Positions 1-7,157 of a stretch of DNA of 64,000 nt are shown here, one piece after another. A program made the translations under genes and the position numbers. Within the stretch, counting starts at the first letter, position 1; each line of letters starts with the position of its first letter. Below the pieces are notes generated by a model. It did not search any database. It was given only the letters and a program-made list of their open reading frames with translations, and was not told where the DNA came from. Source of the stretch: Oscillospiraceae bacterium (GTDB taxonomy: Bacteria > Bacillota > Clostridia > Oscillospirales > Oscillospiraceae); NCBI GenBank assembly GCA_015067945.1, contig SVLM01000003.1, positions 1 through 64,000 of the forward strand. The letters run 5' to 3'.

Positions 1-2
1 TC

Positions 3-470
3 GTAAATATCGGCGTATGGTTCATTGAGCAGATTTCCAGTATGGACTTTGAGTTTCTTTCGGTATCCTACATCATTACCGAGCTGTTCCTTTGCGGCGT
101 TCATATGGTTATGAACGAAAATCAGCGTCTGCGTGAACTTGTACAGCAAAAGGAAGAGGCTCTGCGGGCAACGAGTGCTGATGATTCTCGCAGTGATCGC
201 AGCGTATCGGCTGAAATGATGGAATATTTTGCACAAGGATTGGAAACGCTGACCTCGCAGGAGCGTCAGATCTACGAAGCCTATTTGAGCGGCACATCCA
301 CGAAAGATATTATGATTGAACTCAACATCAAGGAAAATACCTTGAAATTCCACAATAAGAATCTTTACAGCAAATTGGGCGTTTCCTCGCGAAAACAGCT
401 TCTTGAAGTTTACAGGGCAATCAAGGCGGACATGAAAAAGAACGGAGATAAGGCAAATGTCATTATCTGA
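3..470 (+). CDS. Membrane-linked LuxR-type transcriptional regulator, 5'-truncated by window edge
   Basis: The reading frame is open from the first bases of the window, so the gene begins upstream; an internal ATG lies at 42. The visible N-terminal part is hydrophobic (VNIGVWFIEQ, then SYIITELFLCGVHMV) and looks like the last transmembrane segments. A charged linker follows, then a C-terminal LuxR/GerE helix-turn-helix (LTSQERQIYEAYLSG, IMIELNIKENTLKFH, LYSKLGVSSRKQLLEVY). The likely role is a membrane-sensing DNA-binding regulator. Its last 14 bases overlap the next gene, suggesting co-translation. The signal sensed cannot be read from this fragment. Confidence 0.75.
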   Translation, partial: VNIGVWFIEQISSMDFEFLSVSYIITELFLCGVHMVMNENQRLRELVQQKEEALRATSADDSRSDRSVSAEMMEYFAQGLETLTSQERQIYEAYLSGTSTKDIMIELNIKENTLKFHNKNLYSKLGVSSRKQLLEVYRAIKADMKKNGDKANVII

Positions 471-681
471 TAGGTTGAATCAAATCATCAAGGAGAAGAA
501 TATCACCAAGCGTGAATTTGCAAGCCGTGTTGGTATATCCGAAAACTACCTTTATATCCTCACAAGCAACAGCCGTCCCGGCACCAACCAAAACAAGACT
601 ATCTCGCAGATGCTTGCAAAGCTCATCGGTATGGAGTTTGGTTATGATCCGGAATGGATATTGAATGGAAAAAAGGAATAA
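457..681 (+). CDS. Small XRE-family helix-turn-helix protein
   Basis: A 74-residue protein that is essentially one Cro/C1-type DNA-binding domain: a first helix (LSDRLNQIIKEKNI), then the helix-turn-helix (TKREFASRVGISENYLYILT). It ends with a tail (LIGMEFGYDPEWILNGKKE) common in small phage-type or toxin-antitoxin-type regulators. No toxin partner is visible nearby. The start lies inside the end of the LuxR-type gene in another frame, so the two regulators are probably translated together. A strong hairpin terminator follows immediately. Confidence 0.75.
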   Translation: MSLSDRLNQIIKEKNITKREFASRVGISENYLYILTSNSRPGTNQNKTISQMLAKLIGMEFGYDPEWILNGKKE

Positions 682-687
682 AAGAAA

Positions 688-728
688 AAACTAAACCTCT
701 GCATCCAAAAAATGCAGAGGTTTAGTTT
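688..728. terminator. Bidirectional intrinsic terminator between the XRE gene and the transglutaminase pseudogene
   Basis: A perfect 14-bp stem (691-704 with 712-725, loop 705-711) is flanked by an A run on the left and TTT on the right. It can end transcription from both converging genes. Confidence 0.85.
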
Positions 729-1496
729 CAATAGATTTTGGTTATTAAAAAATCCTCGTCGGGAACGAAAGCACCTTCCAGCTTGTGGAAGCCGTAGTGC
801 TCTTTGCCGTTGGCTGTTCTTGAGATATCAGCCGTTCTATCCACATTCCGCCAAGCTGGATCATAGTACACGCGGTTCCAAGTGTGCCGAGCCACGCTGT
901 TTTTATTGGATACACCGTCAACGGCATAGCACGGAATATTCTGACTACGACAGAACGCGACGAACAGGTGCGTGAAATCAAAGCAAAACCATGCTTGGTT
1001 TGTAGCGTCTTGCGAACATCAAAGTATTGGAAAATGGGATAGCAGTCATGGTCGTACTCAAAGTTGGATACGATCCAATTATAAAACGTTCGTACCTTTT
1101 CCTCGTCGGTTTCACAACCGGCACAAATTTCGTCAGCAGTTTGTCTTTGCCGTAGCTGTTATCGACAATACCGAAGTACATCACTTCTATAGCCGTAACA
1201 ATAAACGTCAACATCGGCAGAAGCCTGCGGCAATAAAAAGAACTGACCAAACTCATTCCAAGGACGAAAAACAGAACAACGAGTACAATTGCACGCATTG
1301 GCGTTGACCGTATTTTCAGGACGAAAAATAAGGTCGGTAATGCTGATAGCAAATACAATGTCACCAGCATCGGTGAAAGAACAAAAAAGTCTTTCAGATA
1401 CACGCCCAACAGCAGAATATATGCTGTCAGGATGAAAAAGAAAACAAGGCAGTATTTTGACTGCTATGTGATTGCAAACAATTTGGATATCTTCAC
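728..1496 (-). pseudogene. Decayed membrane protein with transglutaminase-like domain
   Basis: Read across three frames, the minus strand encodes one protein. It starts at GTG 1496 (GAGG 7 bases upstream), with an in-frame TAG at 1466-1464. Hydrophobic helices follow (LVFFFILTAYILLL, SPMLVTLYLLSALPTLFFV, AIVLVVLFFVLGMSLV). A frame change near 1150 leads into DEEKVRTFYNWIVSNFEYDH, and a second near 985-990 leads into AWFCFDFTHLFVAFCRSQ, NIPCYAVDG, HTWNRVYYDPAWRNVD, with the stop at 728-730. The last part is a transglutaminase-like fold with Cys, His and Asp in the expected order. Three lesions make it a pseudogene unless the sequence has errors. No single frame is functional. Confidence 0.75.
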
Positions 1497-1945
1497 GATA
1501 AGTCCTCAATTCATTTATAAATTCACATTGCAGCAGTTCGTTTCCCAAATCTAAAAACTAAAATTATGATGATTCTTGCCCTTGATTTTGCCCTTATAAT
1601 CTTTCGGGGCAAGGGTAAAACGGTGTAACACCGTATAGTGGGATGAAATGAGTTGTTTGCGGAAAACCCTTTGTTTTCAACGGCTTTAGAGTTTTTTACT
1701 GTGTTATGAATAAGCAATAACATCTCAGAAAAACTTGCTATTCAAATTCAAGTTTATCGGTATGTTTATGATAGCATACTTTATTGAGAAAGATAACAAC
1801 GAAAGGGTTTTTGCGGGCGATTTATGAATTGCCCCTACGAAACATCCTTATGAGTAGCAGTCCTTGGACGGTGTATTTTACAGACTGTTGAAATGACAAC
1901 TGTAGGGGCCGATGTGGTCATCGGCCCCTACAAGAATTTTTTGAA
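1497..1945. other. Palindrome-rich intergenic spacer, no supported gene
   Basis: About 450 A+T-rich bases without a credible reading frame. They contain a perfect 7+7 palindrome at 1620-1634, a facing TTGCCC/GGGGCAA pair around 1571-1614, a degenerate GGGCGAT/ATTGCCC copy near 1824-1846 and the intact 14-bp inverted repeat at 1901-1932. The mix of small repeats beside a broken gene suggests an old insertion or deletion boundary. No integrase or transposase can be recognised. Confidence 0.6.
1901..1932. repeat. Intergenic REP-like palindrome
   Basis: A perfect 14-bp inverted repeat, TGTAGGGGCCGATG with its complement, around a 4-base TGGT loop. It lies just beyond the isocitrate dehydrogenase stop and could end or stabilise that mRNA, but it has no T run. 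The GTAGGGGC/GCCCCTAC ends resemble dispersed intergenic repeats of gut Firmicutes. A decayed second copy lies about 60-80 bases to its left. Confidence 0.65.
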
Positions 1946-3058
1946 TTATAGCAGGTTGATCAGATCTTCAGCATACTGGGCACAGGTCGCCCCGCTGCGG
2001 TCTCCGGTGACGATGGTTTTGCAGTTAACCAGGGCATTTTCCAGCTTTTCCGCTGCAGTGGTACGGCAGATATGACGCAGGAGCATGGCCTCTGCTTTCA
2101 AAATAGAGGCAGGATTTGCATAATCACCCAGACCCTCCTCCAGCATTCTGGGTGCAGAGCCATGGATGGCCTCGAACATGGCATAGCGGTCGCCGATATT
2201 GGCACTGCCGGCAGTACCGACACCACCCTGGATTTGGGCCGCCTCGTCGGTGATGATATCGCCGTACAGATTTGGCATGACCATGACCTGGAACTGATTG
2301 CGAATGGCAGGGTTCACCAGGTTGGCGGTCATAATATCGATGTACCAGTCATCAACGGATATCTCCGGGTAGTCCGCAGCCACCTCATGGCAGATGGCAG
2401 TAAATTTGCCGTCGGTCTTTTTCATGATATTGGCCTTGGTAACGATGGAAACCCGGGTTTTGCCGTTCTGCCGGGCGTAGTCAAAGGCTGCACGGGCGAT
2501 GCGACGGGTGCCGGCATCCGTAGTAACCTTGAAATCCACGGCCATACCGGGCAGCTCGATGCCCCGGCTGCCAAGGACATATTCGCCCTCGGTATTCTCC
2601 CGGTAGAACATCCAATCGATGCCCTCCTCCGGAATGGCCACGGGGCGGACATTGGCATATAGATCCAGTTCCCGACGCAGCGTTACATTGGCACTTTCCA
2701 TCTTGCCGCCCATAGGGGTGGTCGTAGGGCCTTTGAGCAGCACATCGCAGGTTTTGATCTCAGCCAGCACATCGGAGGGCACGGGCTGATTCTTGGCAAG
2801 GCGGTTTTCGATGGTCAGACCCTCGATCCGTTTCAGAACCACAGAACCGGCAGCGATCTCGTCAGCAAGGAGCTTTTCCAGCACCTTTACCGCATGAGAC
2901 ATAATGATCGGGCCAATGCCGTCGCCATCCACAAGGCCGATGGTAACGGTCTTTTTTGTGGTGAAGTCCACCTTGTCCGCAGACATATTCTCAATACGAT
3001 GGAGCTGCTGCTCCATCAGGGTGCGAAAGCTGGCACAGGCCAATTCCAATTGGGTCAT
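1946..3058 (-). CDS. icd: NAD-type isocitrate dehydrogenase
   Basis: Oxidative decarboxylation of isocitrate to 2-oxoglutarate in the cytosol. The 370-residue protein belongs to the isocitrate/isopropylmalate dehydrogenase family. It shows the substrate loop (ESANVTLRRELDLYANVRP), the YRENTEGEY segment, the metal-binding NLYGDIITDEAAQIQGG and the nucleotide loop HGSAPRM. Length and the LeuB-like build fit NAD-dependent bacterial forms better than the longer E. coli NADP enzyme; cofactor choice is inferred. The ATG overlaps the aconitase stop by 4 bases (ATGA) and has GGAGGG upstream. It is the last gene of the 2-oxoglutarate operon. Confidence 0.93.
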   Translation of the reverse strand: MTQLELACASFRTLMEQQLHRIENMSADKVDFTTKKTVTIGLVDGDGIGPIIMSHAVKVLEKLLADEIAAGSVVLKRIEGLTIENRLAKNQPVPSDVLAEIKTCDVLLKGPTTTPMGGKMESANVTLRRELDLYANVRPVAIPEEGIDWMFYRENTEGEYVLGSRGIELPGMAVDFKVTTDAGTRRIARAAFDYARQNGKTRVSIVTKANIMKKTDGKFTAICHEVAADYPEISVDDWYIDIMTANLVNPAIRNQFQVMVMPNLYGDIITDEAAQIQGGVGTAGSANIGDRYAMFEAIHGSAPRMLEEGLGDYANPASILKAEAMLLRHICRTTAAEKLENALVNCKTIVTGDRSGATCAQYAEDLINLL

Positions 3059-4974
3059 AGTCCGCCCTCCTTGGTATAGTTCAGCAGACCGCCGCAGAGC
3101 AGAATCTTCTGCTGGCGTTCTGTAAGGTCACATTTTGCGTAGAAGGTCTTGCCGCCAGCGGTGACAACGATCTGCCCGGCAGCCATCCCGGAAGCCAGAT
3201 TCTTCAATTCCAGCTTGCTTCCCTGATCGATTGTGTCGTAATCCCCTGGATCAGCAAAGGTCAGGGGCAGAATACCGGCATTGATCAGGTTCGCTGCGTG
3301 GATACGGGCGAAACTCTTGGCGATCACGCAGCGGATGCCCAGATACATGGGCACGAGAGCTGCGTGCTCCCGGGAAGAACCCTGACCGTAATTACTGCCG
3401 CCGATGATAATGCCATCCCCTGCTGCCTTGGCACGCTCCGGGAATGTAGGATCACAGACCTCAAAGCAGAATTTGGACAGATGGGGAATATTGGAACGGT
3501 AGGGCAGGATCTTGGCACCGGCTGGCATGATATGGTCAGTGGTAATATTGTCACCAACCTTCAGCACCACTTGAGCTGTCAGATTCTGTGCAAAAGCCTT
3601 GGATTTGGGGAATTCCTTGATATTGGGACCCCGGAGGACTTCCACGGAAGAGCCATCCTCTGCCGGAGGCAGCACGGCGGAATCATCGATACAGAAGCTG
3701 TCCGGCAGGCTGATGGCCGGAATGGGTTCCATGGTCATGGGGTCGGTGATATAGCCGGTCAGTGCAGAGGCTGCCGCGGTCTCCGGGGATACAAGGTATA
3801 CCTGACCATCCTTGGTGCCGCTGCGGCCCAGGAAGTTTCGGTTAAATGTACGCAGAGATACGCCACCGGAGCTGGGAGAAAAACCCATACCAATACATGG
3901 CCCGCAGGCACACTCCAGCAGTCTTGCACCGCTGGCAAGAATGTCCGTTAATGCACCGCACTGGGCAAGCATACTCAGCACCTGGCGGGAGCCGGGAGAA
4001 ATAGACAAACTAACCCCCGGAGAAATGGTCTTGCCCTTGAGCATAGCCGCTACCTTCAGCATATCCAGCAGCGAGGAATTGGTGCAGGAGCCAATGCAGA
4101 CCTGGTCGACCTTTACACCCTTGAGAGAATCCACAGCCACCACGTTATCCGGGCTGTGGGGACAAGCGATCATAGGTTTGAGGGCAGACAGATCAATATC
4201 GATGATCCGGTCGTACACCGCATCCGCATCACTTTCCAAGGGTATATAATCGCCCTCTCTTCCCTGAGAGGCCAGAAACGCACGGGTTACCTCATCCGAG
4301 GGGAAAATGGAGGTGGTCGCACCCAACTCTGTGCCCATATTGGTGATGGTAGCACGCTCGGGAACAGTCAGGCCCACAATGCCTGGGCCGCCCCACTCGA
4401 TAATGGCACCCACGCCGCCCTTTACGGACAAAATCCGCAGCAGCTCCAGACTCACATCCTTGGCAGTAACAAAGGGGCGAAGACTGCCGGTCAGATTCAC
4501 TTTGAACATCTTTGGCATGGTGATATAATACGCACCGCCGCCCATGGCAACAGCCACATCCATACCGCCTGCACCGAAGGACAGCATACCCAAACCGCCG
4601 CCGGTGGGCGTATGGCTATCGGAACCAATAAGGGTCTTTCCAGGCTTGCCAAACCGCTCCAGATGCACCTGATGACAGATGCCGTTGCCGGGTCGGGAGA
4701 AATGCACGCCATGCTTAGCGGCTACGGTCTGCAGATACCGGTGGTCATCCGCATTTTCAAAGCCGCACTGCAGGGTGTTGTGGTCAACATAGGCTATGGA
4801 AAATTCAGTTTTTACCCGATCGATGCCCATAGTCTCAAATTCCAGATAGGCCATAGTGCCGGTGGCATCCTGAGTCAGGGTCTGGTCGATTCGAAGAGCC
4901 ACCTCGGAGCCGGGTGCCATATCGCCGCTGACAAGGTGTGCGGCAATAATTTTTTGTGCAATCGTTTTACCCAT
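3055..4974 (-). CDS. acnA: Aconitate hydratase
   Basis: Isomerises citrate to isocitrate using a [4Fe-4S] cluster. The cluster cysteines are seen in CIGSCTNSS (Cys297) and CACGPCIGMG (Cys357, Cys360). The C-terminal swivel domain has GSNYGQGSSREHAAL, and the N-terminal part has the substrate-site stretch IGSDSHTPTGGGLGM. At 639 residues it matches the shorter, mitochondria-like aconitases of Clostridia and not the roughly 890-residue AcnA. Its start overlaps the end of the GntR gene by 8 bases and its stop overlaps icd by 4, so the three are translationally coupled. The isopropylmalate isomerase family is related, but its subunits are split, unlike this protein. Confidence 0.95.
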   Translation of the reverse strand: MGKTIAQKIIAAHLVSGDMAPGSEVALRIDQTLTQDATGTMAYLEFETMGIDRVKTEFSIAYVDHNTLQCGFENADDHRYLQTVAAKHGVHFSRPGNGICHQVHLERFGKPGKTLIGSDSHTPTGGGLGMLSFGAGGMDVAVAMGGGAYYITMPKMFKVNLTGSLRPFVTAKDVSLELLRILSVKGGVGAIIEWGGPGIVGLTVPERATITNMGTELGATTSIFPSDEVTRAFLASQGREGDYIPLESDADAVYDRIIDIDLSALKPMIACPHSPDNVVAVDSLKGVKVDQVCIGSCTNSSLLDMLKVAAMLKGKTISPGVSLSISPGSRQVLSMLAQCGALTDILASGARLLECACGPCIGMGFSPSSGGVSLRTFNRNFLGRSGTKDGQVYLVSPETAAASALTGYITDPMTMEPIPAISLPDSFCIDDSAVLPPAEDGSSVEVLRGPNIKEFPKSKAFAQNLTAQVVLKVGDNITTDHIMPAGAKILPYRSNIPHLSKFCFEVCDPTFPERAKAAGDGIIIGGSNYGQGSSREHAALVPMYLGIRCVIAKSFARIHAANLINAGILPLTFADPGDYDTIDQGSKLELKNLASGMAAGQIVVTAGGKTFYAKCDLTERQQKILLCGGLLNYTKEGGL

Positions 4975-5620
4975 TTTGCTTCAGCCCCCTGATCATGTGT
5001 TCCTTTGCATTTTCGATATGCTTGGTGGTCAGATCCATTGCCTTTTCCGCATCACCGGCCATCAGTGCATCGTAAATCGCCCGATGCTCGGCCTTAGTCT
5101 TGGCTGTACGGCTGGGATCTTGCATGGAGATGCGACGGAAGCGGCGGGTCTTTCTGTGCAGAGGAATCAGCGTATCCATCAGCACGGTTCTGCCGCTGAG
5201 CTGGCAGATCAAGTCATGGAACTGATCGTCCACCTGCTGCAGTCGGTCAGCGTCACCTTTGGCGTGATAGAATTCCTGCAAATCCACGATATGGGTCAGC
5301 TTCTGACGGCCATTCTCATCGATATTTAATGCGGCATAGTAGGCAACCAGCCCTTCAATTCGCTGGCGGATATTCATAATGTCCAGCAGGTCTTCCTCGG
5401 TGATACCCAGGACAATGCTGCCCTTGCCGGAATCTTTAATCAGACGCTCCTGCTCCAAGCGACGCAGAGCCTCGCGAATTGGTGTGCGGCTGACGCCCAG
5501 CTGCTCCACCAGCTTCAGCTCAGTAAGAATCTCACCGCGGGGATATACGCCAGTGATGATATCATTTTCCATTTTTTCAAATACTTGGTCAGCCAAAGAA
5601 ACGGATTTAAAATCTGTCAT
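4967..5620 (-). CDS. GntR/FadR-type regulator of the citrate-to-2-oxoglutarate operon
   Basis: The protein has an N-terminal winged helix (LADQVFEKMENDII, ELKLVEQLGVSRTPIREAL, RRLEQERLI) and an all-helical FCD effector domain (IRQRIEGLVAYYAAL, HRAIYDALMAGDAEKAM). I chose ATG 5620, which has AAGGAGGG 7 bases upstream; the earlier in-frame start lies inside the preceding gene. It sits inside the operon it probably controls: a perfect palindrome at 7042-7053 matches the TTGTATACAA type of FadR-family operator and overlaps the operon's -10 box. The effector is unknown; citrate or 2-oxoglutarate are natural guesses. Confidence 0.9.
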   Translation of the reverse strand: MTDFKSVSLADQVFEKMENDIITGVYPRGEILTELKLVEQLGVSRTPIREALRRLEQERLIKDSGKGSIVLGITEEDLLDIMNIRQRIEGLVAYYAALNIDENGRQKLTHIVDLQEFYHAKGDADRLQQVDDQFHDLICQLSGRTVLMDTLIPLHRKTRRFRRISMQDPSRTAKTKAEHRAIYDALMAGDAEKAMDLTTKHIENAKEHMIRGLKQNG

Positions 5621-5633
5621 GATGCTGCCCTCC

Positions 5634-7010
5634 TTACACTTTGCGGAATCTGCCGGGAGCAAGCCGCTCCAGCATGGCATCCAACTCTTTATCGGTCATA
5701 ACGGTCTGGCGGCCGTCCTCGTACTCTGCGTCAATCCAGCTCTTCATGGTTTCCACAATGGGATCATGCTTATCAATCTGATCATCGTCCTTCAGGCGGA
5801 AATTCTGATTGATCCAGTAGGCAATGCCGGCAAGGCCGGAGGTCTTGCTGATCTCTACCACAGCAGGCCGGTTCAGCAGCTTACCGGTGTCGAAGATGGT
5901 GTAGATTTCTTCATCCTTCAAGAGTCCGTCCGCATGGATGCCTGCACGGGTAGCATTGAAGCTGCGGCCCACAAAGGGTGTCATGGGTGGAATGTCATAC
6001 TCCAGCTCATTCCGGAAATAATCAGCAATCTCGGTAATGACTGTGGGATCCATGCCATCCAGAGAACCGCGAAGAGATGCGTACTCAAAGACCATGGCTT
6101 CCAGAGGCACATTGCCGGTACGCTCACCAATGCCAAGCAGTGAGCAGTTGACGGCACAGGCACCGTACAGCCAGGCAGTAGATGCATTGGCAACGCCTTT
6201 ATAGAAATCGTTATGGCCGTGCCACTCCAGGCATTCGCTGGGGACATCGGAATAGTGCTGCAGACCGTAGATGATACCGGCAACGGAGCGAGGCATGGCC
6301 GCTTCTGTATAGGGAACGCCGTAGCCCATGGTATCGCAGGCACGGATCTTGACGGGGATGCCCGCTTCCCTGCTGAGCTTCTGCAGTTCATTCACGAAGG
6401 GTACTACAAAGCCGTAGAAGTCAGCACGGGTGATATCCTCCAAATGACAGCGGGGAATAACACCTGCATCGAAAGCATCCTTGACCGCTGCCAAATAATG
6501 CTCCAGCACCTGAGCACGGGTCATCTTCATCTTCTTGAAAATATGGTAGTCGCTGCAGCTGACCAGAATGCCGGTTTCTTTAATACCCAGGTCCTTAACC
6601 AACTTAAAATCTTCTCTGCTGGCACGGATCCAGCTGGTGATCTCCGGGAATTTCAGATCCAGCTCCATGCATTTTTCCAAAGCCTGTCGATCCTTCTTGC
6701 TGTAGACGAAGAACTCCGTCTGACGGATAATGCCGTAAGGTCCGCCCAGCTTGCTCAGAAGCTTGTAGATATTGACGATCTGGTCAACGCTGTAAGGCTC
6801 AACGGATTGCTGGCCGTCACGCAAGGAGGTATCGGTGATCCATATCTCCTCCGGCATATTCATGGGCACCCGCCGATGGTTGAAGGCCACCTTGGGCACG
6901 CTGCCGTAGGAAAACAGATCCCGCTGCAGGTTGGGTTCAGCGACATCCTGAAGGGAATATTTGTAGGTTTTTTGTTCCAGCAGATTGGTTTTGGAGGAAA
7001 TCTCCAGCAT
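5634..7010 (-). CDS. Re-type citrate synthase (2-isopropylmalate/homocitrate synthase family)
   Basis: Condenses acetyl-CoA with oxaloacetate. It has the DRE-TIM barrel signature WITDTSLRDGQQSVEPY, the metal site EWHGHNDFYKG, and GERTGNVPLEAM. Sequence alone cannot fully separate Re-citrate synthase from homocitrate synthase. The operon partners aconitase and isocitrate dehydrogenase, with no leucine or lysine genes nearby, favour the Clostridium kluyveri type citrate synthase. ATG 7010 is preferred because AAAGGGG lies upstream; an ATG farther upstream at 7052 lies in the promoter. The product feeds glutamate synthesis in an anaerobe without a full TCA cycle. Confidence 0.85.
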   Translation of the reverse strand: MLEISSKTNLLEQKTYKYSLQDVAEPNLQRDLFSYGSVPKVAFNHRRVPMNMPEEIWITDTSLRDGQQSVEPYSVDQIVNIYKLLSKLGGPYGIIRQTEFFVYSKKDRQALEKCMELDLKFPEITSWIRASREDFKLVKDLGIKETGILVSCSDYHIFKKMKMTRAQVLEHYLAAVKDAFDAGVIPRCHLEDITRADFYGFVVPFVNELQKLSREAGIPVKIRACDTMGYGVPYTEAAMPRSVAGIIYGLQHYSDVPSECLEWHGHNDFYKGVANASTAWLYGACAVNCSLLGIGERTGNVPLEAMVFEYASLRGSLDGMDPTVITEIADYFRNELEYDIPPMTPFVGRSFNATRAGIHADGLLKDEEIYTIFDTGKLLNRPAVVEISKTSGLAGIAYWINQNFRLKDDDQIDKHDPIVETMKSWIDAEYEDGRQTVMTDKELDAMLERLAPGRFRKV

Positions 7011-7041
7011 AGAAAGGACCCCTTTCATGTGTACTTGGATT

Positions 7042-7053
7042 ATTGTATACAAT
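7042..7053. promoter_or_regulatory. Likely GntR operator
   Basis: A perfect 12-base palindrome, ATTGTATACAAT, overlaps the last two bases of the -10 box of the citrate operon and extends past it into the transcription start region. It fits the TNGTNNNACNA pattern of FadR-family sites, so the GntR protein encoded in the operon could block initiation directly. Confidence 0.7.
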
Positions 7054-7079
7054 TATACACCATATTCCGGTTTTGTCAA
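7052..7079 (-). promoter_or_regulatory. Promoter of the citrate synthase operon
   Basis: TTGACA (7079-7074), a 16-base spacer and TATAAT (7057-7052) on the minus strand are both exact consensus hexamers, about 40 bases upstream of the citrate synthase ATG. Confidence 0.85.
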
Positions 7080-7130
7080 TGCCGAAAATACACTTGTCCA
7101 CAGCAGGTGTTCTTGTACATCCTGTACAAA

Positions 7131-7154
7131 AGCACCCCGGCTTGCCGGGGTGCT
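7131..7154 (-). terminator. Terminator of asnB
   Basis: A perfect 10-bp GC-rich stem with a 4-base loop, followed on the minus strand by TTTTGT and starting three bases after the asnB stop codon. Confidence 0.85.
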
Positions 7155-7157
7155 GTT

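Noticed and set aside
1523..1723. 66-codon minus-strand frame in the palindromic spacer
   Set aside because: There is no ribosome site, the composition is basic and irregular, and it runs through the palindromes.
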